Position numbers and translations under genes: made by a program | The notes under the pieces: generated by a model | Seen by the model: only the letters and a program-made list of their open reading frames with translations | What the model was told of the DNA's origin: nothing | Database searches by the model: none | In this document: piece by piece, positions 1 through 8,269 of the stretch | How the letters are laid out: every line of letters begins with the position of its first letter | Position numbering within the stretch: the stretch's first letter is position 1 | Assembly (NCBI GenBank): GCA_002404155.1 | Contig: DHJC01000076.1 | Coordinates: forward strand, 27,669-91,668 | Length of the DNA stretch: 64,000 nucleotides | Direction of reading: 5' to 3' | From: Chloroflexi bacterium UBA4730 | Lineage (GTDB): Bacteria > Chloroflexota > Limnocylindria > P2-11E

Positions 1-199
1 CGATGACGGCCGTCAGCCGCCGGTCCTTCGAGATCCTCGAGAACTCAATCGGCAGGCTCGGTCCGTTCTCGTGCCAGGTGACTGGCTCGACCAGTGACAG
101 CCCATGCCAGTCATAGGTGAGGGAGCCCCAGCCAAGAATCGCGACGCTCAACGCGAAATTCGCACTGGGTGCCTGCAGCTCGCGCTCGACGATGTCCAT
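1..199 (-). CDS. Conserved hypothetical protein, N-terminal 66 residues only (gene runs off the left edge)
   Basis: Reading the minus strand from an ATG at 199 gives an open frame to the window edge. It contains ILGWGSL near residue 25 and LPIEFSRIS near residue 50, followed by a basic segment and LTAVI. The pairing of a WGSL motif with a LPxEFxRxSxDxRLT motif is one I associate with a conserved hypothetical family remotely like gamma-glutamylcyclotransferase; that assignment is from memory and weak. The ATG overlaps the TGA of a tiny upstream frame (TGATG). It is the last gene of the low-GC minus-strand block that also holds the helicase and STAND genes. No function is claimed. Confidence 0.55.
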   Translation of the reverse strand, partial: MDIVERELQAPSANFALSVAILGWGSLTYDWHGLSLVEPVTWHENGPSLPIEFSRISKDRRLTAVI

Positions 200-297
200 C
201 ACGACACCTGGCGATCCATTGCCTCTAGTACCCAGACCTTCTCGTCGGGATGGGACTCCAGGTGCGCGAGCCAAGCGCTGTACTGCAACGTGTCCAT
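199..297 (-). CDS. Possible 32-aa ORF, unknown
   Basis: A short minus-strand frame starts with ATG at 297, just after an in-frame TGA, and ends in a TGA that overlaps the next gene's ATG. The peptide is acidic/aromatic (it includes YSAWLAHLESHPDEKVWVLE). The stop-start overlap suggests translational coupling, but the length is too small to exclude chance. It may instead be the decayed end of a longer gene. Confidence 0.25.
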   Translation of the reverse strand: MDTLQYSAWLAHLESHPDEKVWVLEAMDRQVS

Positions 298-393
298 TGG
301 TCACGGCATCCAGGGTCGGAAGAACGGTCACCCCGTCCGAGAATCACGATGCTCATTGATGCTTTGAAAGCCACTCTGAGCGTATTGGTCTCT

Positions 394-2316
394 CTATTCG
401 GGCCACGTCTCAGAGCCTCGTCTACTAGCTGGCGCCGTCGAGCCGAGATCATTGACGAATCGTGACGTTATCGCCGGACCGACACTGCCCGGCCCATAGA
501 CGAGGCGGGCGCCGATCTTATGCGCAAGGTCGCGGCGCATCTGTCGGATGCTCGAGATGACGAGTGTCGTCCTCGATCGCGTTATTGCCACGTACATGAC
601 CCTACGTTGTTCCTCGAGGTGCCGAGCGATCTCCGCCCCGCGGAGGGTCGAGTCAAACGAAGGGATCAGTCCCTCGATGCAGCCAACGATGACTACCAAC
701 TGTGCAGTCAGGCCCTTCGATTTGTGCAAACTCATGACTCGGACGTACTCGACATCCGTGGGAAGCTCCGGTCTAGCGATCGCCGTCGTGAGCACATCTG
801 ACAGATCGGCCGCTGTGTAATTGGGATCAGTGATCGTCGCAGCCCAGCCGCGAAACGGATCTGCCCATTCCTTGGTGGCCGGGAAGAGTGCGTCAGCCAA
901 GGCGGATCCACGCAGACCGCCAAGCTCCGTCTCACGCCGCTTCAGTTCAACGTAGCGCTTCACTATCCCATCGACGTAGGCCAGTCGCAGGCTTCCATCG
1001 ACGAGCGCGTCCAGAACGTCTCGCGGATGTGTGCCGGCCTTTTCTGCGTGGGCCCGGATCCGCCGCCAGCCGGCCGATTCGAGCGACGGATCGCCAAAAC
1101 CACAAAAGCAGCGGAGCGAAACGCGATCCTGCGGACGCGCGAGCACGGTTAGCAAAGCATGCGTTTCCTGCGACTCGCAAGCGGCAGAATCTCTTGGGTT
1201 GCCGTCGAGGCTCTGTTCGCTGAAGAAACTGTGCGCTATGACTCCAAGCCGGACGAGCTCATTACGAATCGCGTAGCCAAACTGGCGCCGTGGGGCAAGC
1301 ACGAGAATCTCTCCTGGCTTCGCGCCTTTGTCGATTCGTTGCTTGATGAAGCGTGCTAGTCCTCGAGATTCTTGCTCCATGTTCAACCATTGGACGATCA
1401 GCACCTCGCCGTCATCGCACGTCGCAGGTGGCTTCAACAGCCGTTTGGAGCGACTGGCGTTCACGCCGATCAGATTATTGGCGAGCTCTATGACACGCTT
1501 TGGACAGCGCCGGCATAGCTCCAGTGTCTCGAGAATCGTGCCTGCGTGGGTGGCCGGAAACTCTCGTATTCCCTCCGGGTGCGCGTACTTGAACGAGTAG
1601 ATCGACTGGTCTTCATCGCCTATCACGGTGAGCGAGCCATGTTCAGCCAAGGTATCGAGCAGAACTTGTTCCGCCTTATTCAGATCCTGGTATTCGTCCA
1701 CGAGTACGTGATCGAAAGCTGTGAGTTCAGGCGCCGCTGGGTTCTGTCTGAAGTACCGAAGAGCGATCGGTACGAGCTCCTCGATGAGCATCCCTTCGTG
1801 AAAGCGGAGCCAGGAGTTGAGCTCGGTGTCGAATTTCCTGTCTACAGCGTCGGACGCCCAGCCCGGCTTTTCATGTTGAAGCCTTGCCCAAGCCGCTCCG
1901 AATGCACGTAGTCGTTTCTCTCGATCGCGTAGCCCCCCGAAGGACTTGTCGCGAAGGTCTGCGACTAAGAAGGGAAGCTCGTAGTCGAGGAGCGGTCGCG
2001 GCACTCGCCCGGTGACCGGAAACACTCCCTCCCTCGATAGGACGGAGAAGCAGAAGGAGTGAAGTGTCCCCGCGACGATGTCACGCGCGCCGAAGAAGGT
2101 AATCTTCGCGATTTCTCGCTTCAGATCTGCAGCTGCAGTACGGGTGAAAGTGCTAACTAGGATTCGCGCGGCGGTGACCGCGTTGCTCAATAGTTGGGTC
2201 ACGCCCGCCATCAGCGAGTAGGTCTTTCCGGTCCCAGGCCCAGCGACGACGCGCAGTGGCGCATGTTTCGCCACCGCAATCTGAGCCGATACGCGCGCTG
2301 ACTGGTCCGTACCCAC
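394..2316 (-). CDS. UvrD/Rep-family (SF1A) ATP-dependent DNA helicase
   Basis: A 640-aa protein starting at GTG. The superfamily 1A helicase motifs appear in order: Walker A GPGTGKT (residues 26-32), motif Ia STFTRTAAADL, motif II DEYQD (about residue 210), motif III GDEDQSIYSFK, motif V SLHKSKGLTAQ and motif VI VMYVAITRSR. Such proteins translocate 3'-5' on single-stranded DNA. It is shorter than housekeeping UvrD/PcrA (about 720-770 aa) and lies downstream of a SIR2-like fragment and a nuclease-STAND protein. A role in phage or plasmid defence, as with UvrD-like subunits of Gabija-type systems, is therefore more likely than general repair. No OLD/GajA partner is visible. Base composition is lower in GC than the rest of the window. 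Confidence 0.85.
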   Translation of the reverse strand: MGTDQSARVSAQIAVAKHAPLRVVAGPGTGKTYSLMAGVTQLLSNAVTAARILVSTFTRTAAADLKREIAKITFFGARDIVAGTLHSFCFSVLSREGVFPVTGRVPRPLLDYELPFLVADLRDKSFGGLRDREKRLRAFGAAWARLQHEKPGWASDAVDRKFDTELNSWLRFHEGMLIEELVPIALRYFRQNPAAPELTAFDHVLVDEYQDLNKAEQVLLDTLAEHGSLTVIGDEDQSIYSFKYAHPEGIREFPATHAGTILETLELCRRCPKRVIELANNLIGVNASRSKRLLKPPATCDDGEVLIVQWLNMEQESRGLARFIKQRIDKGAKPGEILVLAPRRQFGYAIRNELVRLGVIAHSFFSEQSLDGNPRDSAACESQETHALLTVLARPQDRVSLRCFCGFGDPSLESAGWRRIRAHAEKAGTHPRDVLDALVDGSLRLAYVDGIVKRYVELKRRETELGGLRGSALADALFPATKEWADPFRGWAATITDPNYTAADLSDVLTTAIARPELPTDVEYVRVMSLHKSKGLTAQLVVIVGCIEGLIPSFDSTLRGAEIARHLEEQRRVMYVAITRSRTTLVISSIRQMRRDLAHKIGARLVYGPGSVGPAITSRFVNDLGSTAPASRRGSETWPE

Positions 2317-2379
2317 AATGCGAGAGGATAAAGCCTGGTTACCTAAACTTCGACGCCTGTCTAGTTAAGATCGACCGCT

Positions 2380-2781
2380 TTACCCCCGGCGCTGCTGGGA
2401 TTTAGAGCGAAGGCGTGTAGGTCGGTGTAGGTCGCTGTATCTCTCTCTCTCTCTCTCCGGTCGCGCTCGACCCGCAGGTCGTGGTTCCCGTTCACCGCCG
2501 GCCGTCAATGGGCGGAAGCCTCCAGGCAATCCCTTAGCGACGTCTTCGTAGGCGTGCAGGACAGAGAAGAAATCAACAACTTCGGGGATGAAGCTCGCAG
2601 ATTCCTCTGGGTAGAAAAAACGGTAGGCCGCTTTCAGTTGCCTCTCGATAACGAGACCGCGGCGTCGAGCCAACTCGTGCACTCGGGTGAGAAGGACTGT
2701 CGTATTGGGCAAACCGAACGCCGACGAGAAGCCTGCACCGATGAGATAACAGGTATGAGTCCGGCTCGGCGCTCGCGGCAT
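2380..2781 (-). pseudogene. SIR2-like NAD-binding protein, truncated remnant
   Basis: Residues 10-30 read CYLIGAGFSSAFGLPNTTVL, the glycine-rich NAD-binding start of SIR2-like domains. Residues 60-90 include a FFYPEE...FIPEVVDFFSVL stretch that also looks like real protein. After about residue 90 the frame turns into low-complexity Arg/Glu/Pro sequence encoded by a direct repeat and a CT run, and it stops at 133 aa, far short of a full SIR2 domain (250 aa or more). Only the N-terminus therefore survives. SIR2 effectors deplete NAD in several anti-phage systems; whether this one ever did is inference. The start ATG lies 70 bp downstream of the nuclease-STAND gene's stop. Confidence 0.6.
2415..2457. 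repeat. Two copies of a 10-bp direct repeat followed by a (CT)8 run
   Basis: GTGTAGGTCG occurs twice head to tail (2415-2424 and 2425-2434), followed by an uninterrupted CT run at 2441-2457. The tract falls where the SIR2-like reading frame loses protein-like composition, so it may mark a deletion or recombination junction. Confidence 0.7.
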
Positions 2782-2851
2782 GACGACAGTCTACTGACCC
2801 ATTTCGGCGGACCTCAGTCAATTGCCGGGCTGTAGACACTGACCCGTGTGG

Positions 2852-5134
2852 TTAGGCATGGTCTGCTAGGCGGTCGAACATCGCCTCTATTTCGTCATCG
2901 CTTGCTTCGTGGCGAGGCTCAAAGGTGGGTCCCCTGTCGCGCCACTCATCCTCGGCGCGCGTTTCCGCTTCCGAACGATCGTGGGCTTCCCGTTCCTTAG
3001 CTTCCTCGAATTCGTCAGGGAGTGCGAAGCCCAGGGCGTCTGCGCAGTGTTCGAGCGTTCCCAGGTCGTCCGGGTATGGCCACTGCGCGAGCTCGTCTGT
3101 TAGGAATGCGCCGAACTCACTTTGAGTGGTCGACCATTCGTCTTCAGAAAACAGGTCGGCCCAGTCCTCGTGAAAGTCAACCAACCTTCTCCATGACTCG
3201 GCGCTGCCGATCTGACCTTGAAGTAGTCGCTTTGCTGCTGCAATCAGGTCGGCGACAAGTGCCTTAGGCAGGTAGTCGGCCTTCTGCGCAGCCTCAATCA
3301 GCAGTCCGAACTTCTCGGATTGACCATCGCCCCGAGACCAGGCGTCGACAACCTTCGCAACCTCACTCACGAGCCAGTCGCGACCAGATGAAAACCGTTC
3401 ATCGGATGCGATGCTGAGCAGGAAAGCGAGCCTGCTCTCGCGAAGAACTGACGCAGGTATCTCCGTGGGACCATCGGCCTGGGCATGCGATAAGCCAGGC
3501 TTGATTAGGAGCGACCGGAGGAGGTCGACGTACTCCACCCCCATCTGCCGCAACGCCTGGGATAGGCCGCCTTCCACACCGGCCTTCTCGGTCACTGAAG
3601 ACGCAATCAACCACAAACGCTGGGCTTGTTCGAACGTGAAGCTTGAGCGTACGAGTGGCGAAAGCTCCACAGGATTGTTGTTCAAGTAGTCAATGACGAA
3701 GTCACGGATCGAAGGGTTGCGAAATCTCACCAATCTCCCGCGCGGTGTCACTGCGTCGATGGTGATGAAGGTGGTCTCGAGAACCTTTAGTGCGCCCTCG
3801 AAACCACCCGGACCGATGACTACCGCTTGCGTCCTGCAATACGTTTCGATGGCAGACGCCAAGCCTTGCATCGTTGCGCTTGCACTGAAGGTAACCAGGG
3901 TCAACAAGACGGCTCGCTGAACATCGTCAAGGTGTCCTGCGAAGGCCTTACCCCAGATGCGCTCCGGGCGATCGAGAGCATCAATCGCATTCTTCACGAT
4001 GTCATCGTCGGAGCGCGCCTCACTCGCAGCTTCCACGATTGCTTCGATCAGCCGAGGGCTGTAGTTCGCATGATCAATGATTCGAAGGTACGCCCGCGCA
4101 TCATTAAAGACCAACCTTCTCGCGGCGGGCAGAGCCGAGTGGAAGAGGTGGTTGTAGAGGATCTTCGCTCGATCCAATCGACTATAAGCATCGAGCAGCA
4201 ACACGTACTTGCGGACCGGTTTGTCGACGACTTGCAAGCGCTCGTAGATCCGCAGCGCTTGCGCCAATACGTATGCCCGCGTCGTCATGACCAGCAGCTT
4301 GCTCTTGTCCCCACTCACGCGCTCGATAAAGTTCGCGAGTCGATGATCTTCATTCTTGCCCAGCTTCTCGCGAAAGTCGGCCATCCCGAGGAAGTCGTCG
4401 TAATAGAAGACCTGCAACTCCCCAGCGGCGAGAACTGACCAAGCCTCGTCAATGTCCTCTGAGACGTCCACGGGTTGGTAGTCCTTTCCCATCGCATCCA
4501 GGAGAAGCATCCGGGCAAGAACGGTCTTGCCAATCCCAGGCTCGCCCACAATTACGCAGATGCTCTTGTCGTAGAGCATTGTTTGAGCCGTTAGAAAGGC
4601 GGAGCTTTCGACGTAGAGCGGAAGCGACCGTCGAATCTGTGTTGCGAGCATCGCGGTCCGGTTCTCCGTTTGGGCGCGGAGGAGTTTCTCGAGCGTCGTG
4701 GCGTTTGTGAGCCAAAGCTTGACGTGGGCTCTCTCGACGGCTGGGTGAGCCGTAAGCATGTTGTCGATGTCATCGGGCCCGAGAACGTCACCGGCCGAGA
4801 GCATGAAAGGCCGAAACATGGCGAAGAGTCGGTCTTTTTGTCTTGGGGTTAGTGGATGCGTAGTTGCTACGTAGTACCTGCGGGGCCCGATCTTCTGAAC
4901 ACGCTCGCTCTCCACGTGCAACGAACCCTCGAGTTGAGAAAATGAGCTTCTCACGTAGTGCTTGCACTGGACGATGTCCGGCCGCTCGCCGGGCGCCAGA
5001 TGCCTCAGATCGATGCCGCCATCCGGCCCTCGGGCGAACCGTTCATAACGGTCGCCGGTCTCAGCGCGCATTAGGTCCGCGACAAGATCCTCGAACTCAA
5101 CGTCGGAGAGCTGGCTGTAGTCGTAGCGCGACAC
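2852..5134 (-). CDS. Mrr-like restriction endonuclease domain fused to an nSTAND-type NTPase (probable defence protein)
   Basis: A 760-aa protein starting at GTG. Residues 1-130 look like a PD-(D/E)xK nuclease of the restriction endonuclease/Mrr kind: GPDGGIDLR (catalytic Asp42) followed by VQCKHY (Gln56, Lys58). A P-loop GEPGIGKT follows at 197-204, with acidic Walker B-like YYDDFLG at 244-250. This is the arrangement of nSTAND3-type NTPases, which in Avs-like systems sense phage proteins and switch on an N-terminal effector. The C-terminal 300 residues are helical with no motif I recognise and would be the sensor. It is the first gene of the low-GC minus-strand block. No Shine-Dalgarno sequence is visible before the GTG. 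Function is inferred from domain architecture. Confidence 0.8.
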   Translation of the reverse strand: MSRYDYSQLSDVEFEDLVADLMRAETGDRYERFARGPDGGIDLRHLAPGERPDIVQCKHYVRSSFSQLEGSLHVESERVQKIGPRRYYVATTHPLTPRQKDRLFAMFRPFMLSAGDVLGPDDIDNMLTAHPAVERAHVKLWLTNATTLEKLLRAQTENRTAMLATQIRRSLPLYVESSAFLTAQTMLYDKSICVIVGEPGIGKTVLARMLLLDAMGKDYQPVDVSEDIDEAWSVLAAGELQVFYYDDFLGMADFREKLGKNEDHRLANFIERVSGDKSKLLVMTTRAYVLAQALRIYERLQVVDKPVRKYVLLLDAYSRLDRAKILYNHLFHSALPAARRLVFNDARAYLRIIDHANYSPRLIEAIVEAASEARSDDDIVKNAIDALDRPERIWGKAFAGHLDDVQRAVLLTLVTFSASATMQGLASAIETYCRTQAVVIGPGGFEGALKVLETTFITIDAVTPRGRLVRFRNPSIRDFVIDYLNNNPVELSPLVRSSFTFEQAQRLWLIASSVTEKAGVEGGLSQALRQMGVEYVDLLRSLLIKPGLSHAQADGPTEIPASVLRESRLAFLLSIASDERFSSGRDWLVSEVAKVVDAWSRGDGQSEKFGLLIEAAQKADYLPKALVADLIAAAKRLLQGQIGSAESWRRLVDFHEDWADLFSEDEWSTTQSEFGAFLTDELAQWPYPDDLGTLEHCADALGFALPDEFEEAKEREAHDRSEAETRAEDEWRDRGPTFEPRHEASDDEIEAMFDRLADHA

Positions 5135-5366
5135 TCGAATTCAATCGTACCTGTCGGGCTTCGCAGCTTGACTGCATTTCGTTGTCTGCGTTAAGTGTGC
5201 GACCGACGCCGGACGAAGTTCACTTCGATGAGGGCAAGTTTGTCGGCCTTGCCGAGAGGGAGGCAGGCGAGCGCAGCGCTCGATCCACAGGACGGGAACC
5301 CCGCTAACCATCGTCGTCAATAGGCGTTGTCTCCGCGTTCACAGCGATGTCCGTAGCTATACCCCA
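5135..5366. promoter_or_regulatory. Intergenic region with candidate promoter and a 14-bp palindrome upstream of the nuclease-STAND gene
   Basis: On the minus strand TACGAT (5149-5144) is a plausible -10 box only about 10 bp before the GTG at 5134, which would give a leaderless or nearly leaderless mRNA. A perfect palindrome CGAAGT-TC-ACTTCG lies at 5214-5227 and could be an operator. I see no gene in this stretch, which also marks the change from lower to higher GC. Confidence 0.3.
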
Positions 5367-5546
5367 TCAGAGACCGGTCGGCGGCGTCCGGATCCCCGTG
5401 TACCAAAGGCCGATCGCAAGGATGATGAGCAGGAGCGCGAGCGCGAGGTACGACATGCCGCGGCCGCGCCGGAAGATGACGATGAGGAGCAGCAGCGCGG
5501 CGGCCGCGACGAGCGCGAGGTCGAGGACCAGGAAGAAAAGCTGCAT
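5367..5546 (-). CDS. Small two-helix membrane protein (59 aa)
   Basis: The ATG at 5546 overlaps the TGA of the FAD oxidoreductase gene (TGATG). The product is almost entirely hydrophobic: helix one covers roughly residues 3-25, then a basic loop FRRGRGM, helix two about 32-49, and a short polar tail ending TPPTGL. No family is recognised. The tight coupling implies co-expression with the M55 peptidase and FAD enzyme. Confidence 0.65.
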   Translation of the reverse strand: MQLFFLVLDLALVAAAALLLLIVIFRRGRGMSYLALALLLIILAIGLWYTGIRTPPTGL

Positions 5547-6688
5547 CAGACCACGTTGTGCTCGACCACGAGCGCGCCGCGCGCAAAGCGATCGAACCGC
5601 AGGGTGCTGACGTCGACGCTCGGCGGCTCGCCGCAGATCAGCTGCGCGACGATCTCACCGGCGGCAGGCGCGTGCATCAGCCCGTGCCCGGAGAAGCCCG
5701 CCGCACAGACGAAGCCCGGCACTTCCTCGATGGTCCCGAGGATCGGATGCCGGTCAGGGGTGTCCTCATAGAAGCCGGCCCAGCCGGTCTTCACCGTCGC
5801 CCGCTCCAGCACCGGCAGCCGCGAGAGAGCGTGCTCCACGACGGTCGGCAGGAAGTCCCAGTTCACCGAGTCGTCGAACCGCGGTGGATCGGCGGGATCG
5901 GCCATCCCGAGGAGGACGCCGCCGGATTCTCGGTGGAAGTAGAGGCCTGACGCGAACTCGATGGTGAGCGGGAACTCGTGATCGAGCCCCGCGACCGGAC
6001 CGGTCACGAAGATGTGGCGGCGGAGCGGCGCGATCGGCAGCCTCAGTCCGACCATCGCCCCGACCTGCGCGCCCCACGCGCCGGCGGCGTTCACGACGGT
6101 GCCGCACTGGATGCGCTCATCACCCGCGCGGACCGCCGTGACTCGGCCACCCGACACGTCGATCGCGCGGGCCGGCGCGCCCTCGCGGAACTCGACGCCG
6201 CGCTCGCGCGCGCGGGCGACGTAGCCCTGCAGGATCGAGTGCGGATCGGCGTAGCCGTCCCTCGCGCAGAAAGTCGCGAAGCGCACGTCGTCGACGCGCA
6301 CCTCGGGGAAGATCGCCTGGGCCTGCGTTCCGGTCAGCCGTCGCGCAGGTACTCCGAGGCGCTCCCAGAGCGCGAGCGAGCGCTCGAACGGCACGATGTC
6401 CCGTTCCTCGGTGATGAGAAAGAGGTAGCCGACCTGATGGAACTGCGGGTCGACGCCCATTTCGTCCCTGAATGCTTCGAGCCGCGGCAGCGCACGCTGC
6501 GAGAGCCGGACGTTCACCTCGGTCGAGAACTGCAGCCGGATGCCGCCGGCGTTCTTGCCGGTCGACCCGTTGCCCAGACGGTCGCGCTCGAGCACGACGA
6601 TGCGGCCGGCACCGCGAAGGCTGAGGTGATACGCGATCGACGCACCGATGACGCCTCCGCCGACGATGACGACGTCGGCGCTCGTCAT
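5546..6688 (-). CDS. FAD-dependent oxidoreductase, DAO/sarcosine-oxidase-like
   Basis: 380 aa. The N-terminus carries the dinucleotide-binding signature VVIVGGGVIGASIAYHL (residues 5-21) followed by an acidic strand end VLERD. The STGKNAGGIRLQFS segment and a C-terminal GFSGHGLMHAP match D-amino-acid/sarcosine oxidase-type (DAO) flavoproteins such as sarcosine oxidase beta subunit. Such enzymes oxidise a secondary or primary amine of an amino acid, passing electrons to O2 or a partner. The start overlaps the M55 peptidase stop by 4 bp (ATGA), so the two are translationally coupled; a peptidase releasing amino acids followed by an amino-acid oxidase is a sensible pair. The substrate is not determinable from sequence. 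Confidence 0.85.
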   Translation of the reverse strand: MTSADVVIVGGGVIGASIAYHLSLRGAGRIVVLERDRLGNGSTGKNAGGIRLQFSTEVNVRLSQRALPRLEAFRDEMGVDPQFHQVGYLFLITEERDIVPFERSLALWERLGVPARRLTGTQAQAIFPEVRVDDVRFATFCARDGYADPHSILQGYVARARERGVEFREGAPARAIDVSGGRVTAVRAGDERIQCGTVVNAAGAWGAQVGAMVGLRLPIAPLRRHIFVTGPVAGLDHEFPLTIEFASGLYFHRESGGVLLGMADPADPPRFDDSVNWDFLPTVVEHALSRLPVLERATVKTGWAGFYEDTPDRHPILGTIEEVPGFVCAAGFSGHGLMHAPAAGEIVAQLICGEPPSVDVSTLRFDRFARGALVVEHNVV

Positions 6689-7536
6689 TGCTCCGGCGGC
6701 ACGGCGGACGGCGCGATACGGACCATCACGAGGAGCGCCTTGTACAGCTCGAGATAGTCGCGCGATGCGTACGCGACGGCGCGCGGCCCGCTGCGGCGCG
6801 TGCCCGGGATGAGCTCGGCCATGTCGGCCATCGCCGAGGTGAGGAACACGAGCTCGATGTCGTTCCGGGCCTTCGGCTTGGTGGGCTTCGTGTCGCGCGC
6901 GACGTCGATCGCCTTCGCGGCGGCGACCTGCAGGAGCTCCTGCACGCGCTGCGGATGGAGCATCTTCGCGGAGAACCGGCCCGTCGCGTCCTTCGTTTTC
7001 ACGGTGACACAGTTCGGCACGAGCGCCCGCGCCTCACGGCAGGTCGCGCCGTCGCCCGAGACGAGGGTCACGCTCGCGTCGAAGTACCCCGCGAGGTACA
7101 CGTTGAGCGTGGTCTCGCCGACGGGCGTCCCGTTGAGCCGGCACTCGTAGATCGCGCGGCTCGCGTACGTGTGGTCGAGCACCGCGCGCGGATGCCCCGC
7201 TCGGCCGTGGTAGCCGATGAAGAAGCAGGTGTCGTAACCACCGTCGATGCCCTGACCCATGGACCAGGGCTTCGCGGTGCCCACGAGGAGCTCGGCACGG
7301 GGATCGACCTCGTCGGCGTAGAGGTTGTGCATGTTGCCGTGCGAGTCGTTCACGCAGAAGCGCGCGGCACCGCTGGATGCCGCGCCTTCGATCGCGGCGT
7401 TCACTTCCTTGGTCATCCACGTCCGCGCGCGCTCGTACTCGACGCCGCTCATCATCACGTGGCTGTAGGCCGCGACGCCGCCGATGCCCTCCATGTCGAC
7501 GGAGATCCACACGCTCGAGGGATCACGCTTCGGCAC
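6685..7536 (-). CDS. M55 family metallopeptidase (DppA-like D-aminopeptidase)
   Basis: 283 aa from a GTG start. SVDMEGIGGVA near residue 12 supplies the Asp/Glu metal ligands typical of DppA. VNDSHGNMHN near residue 60 and FIGYHGRAG near residue 105 supply further ligand histidines. M55 enzymes are self-compartmentalising decameric zinc aminopeptidases that release D- or L-amino acids from short peptides. The length agrees with the family (about 270-280 aa). It is the first gene of a three-gene minus-strand operon with the FAD oxidase and a small membrane protein, and lies back to back with tRNA-Leu. Confidence 0.88.
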   Translation of the reverse strand: MPKRDPSSVWISVDMEGIGGVAAYSHVMMSGVEYERARTWMTKEVNAAIEGAASSGAARFCVNDSHGNMHNLYADEVDPRAELLVGTAKPWSMGQGIDGGYDTCFFIGYHGRAGHPRAVLDHTYASRAIYECRLNGTPVGETTLNVYLAGYFDASVTLVSGDGATCREARALVPNCVTVKTKDATGRFSAKMLHPQRVQELLQVAAAKAIDVARDTKPTKPKARNDIELVFLTSAMADMAELIPGTRRSGPRAVAYASRDYLELYKALLVMVRIAPSAVPPEQ

Positions 7537-7555
7537 GGTGAGGGATGGTAGGACG

Positions 7556-7584
7556 TCGTCACGTGCGCCGTAGACAGGTAAAAT
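7556..7584 (+). promoter_or_regulatory. Candidate promoter of tRNA-Leu
   Basis: TAAAAT at 7579-7584 is a good -10 box about 11 bp before the tRNA 5' end. A weak -35 (TCGTCA, 7556-7561) precedes it with 17-bp spacing. Confidence 0.45.
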
Positions 7585-7594
7585 GGATTAGCCC

Positions 7595-7679
7595 GCCGAC
7601 GTGGTGAAATTTGGCAGACACGTACGCTTCAGGGGCGTATGGCCGAAAGGCTTTGCGGGTTCAAGTCCCGCCGTCGGCA
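7595..7679 (+). tRNA. tRNA-Leu, anticodon CAG
   Basis: The acceptor arms GCCGACG (7595-7601) and CGTCGGC (7672-7678) pair fully. The anticodon stem TACGC/GCGTA encloses TTCAGGG, giving anticodon CAG, which reads CUG. There is a long class II variable arm (TGGCCGAAAGGCT) and a T arm GCGGG-TTCAAGT-CCCGC. The discriminator is A and no CCA is encoded. It is the only tRNA in the window and points opposite to its neighbours. Confidence 0.95.
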
Positions 7680-8196
7680 CAGTGGCGTAGCCGGTAGCGC
7701 TCCCAGATCTCCCACCTCCGAACGAGCCGCGGCACGGTCACGTCCTGCGTAAACAGCTCGATGCTTGCGTACTTGCCATACCGCAGAACGTTTAACTCGT
7801 GCCGAGGCGGCTTGGGTGGGGTCACCTCGATGTACCCGCGCGTCCGTAGGGGTGGCTCCGGTCGCGCGCGCAGCCATTCCAGGTGCGCCCGGCTGGCGGA
7901 GTTGAACTGCGCCATCAGCCGTTCATACCGTTCGTCGGATAGAGCCGCTTCGTCGGCGCATGCACGAAGTTCACGACGCTTCCATCACCATCCAGCCGGC
8001 CGCGTACGACCGGCAGCAGGAACTCATCAGGCACGTCGATGCCGCCGAGGGTGAGGCTCTTCGCGGTCGAAAAGATGTGCGCCGCCCCGAAGCCGGTACG
8101 CTTTGCCGCGCCGAGCCGCCGCGTTGTTCGCGATCCGCGGGTCATCGCTCGCCTTCCGGCCATTTGACCAGCCTGTCCCCTCGCCCTTGGCCACAT
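7661..8196 (-). pseudogene. LAGLIDADG-type homing endonuclease, frameshifted, overlapping the tRNA 3' end
   Basis: Two minus-strand frames together make one recognisable protein. The first (from 8196) contains TLGGIDVPDEFLL and VRGRLDGDGSV, the second LAGLIDADG-like helix with its catalytic acid, and ends PTNGMNG at 7915. The other frame continues with YERLMAQFNSASRAHLEWL and LRYGKYASIELF to a stop inside the tRNA T-loop. The switch lies at about 7925-7935, so a 1-nt indel (or sequencing error) splits the gene. The N-terminal 45 residues look degenerate, without a clear first LAGLIDADG helix. The last 19 bp are antisense to tRNA-Leu. Confidence 0.65.
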
Positions 8197-8269
8197 CCCT
8201 CTATATGCGAGGCTACGGCGCGTCGCGTCTAGAGAGGTCTGTTCGGCTACGGCTCCGGTCCAGGCACGG

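Noticed and set aside
2415..2457. Resemblance of the GTGTAGGTCG repeat to part of a ColE1-type plasmid origin
   Set aside because: The match is only about 10 bp with no neighbouring origin features; it is chance.
2573..2839. An 88-aa frame overlapping the SIR2-like remnant in another minus frame
   Set aside because: Its composition (Ser/Arg/Pro-rich, many Cys/His at random) is not protein-like, and it conflicts with the recognisable NAD-binding frame.
5317..5586. An 89-aa Arg/Pro-rich minus-strand frame
   Set aside because: It is the out-of-frame shadow of the 59-aa membrane protein, which has the coupled start and hydrophobic pattern of a real gene.
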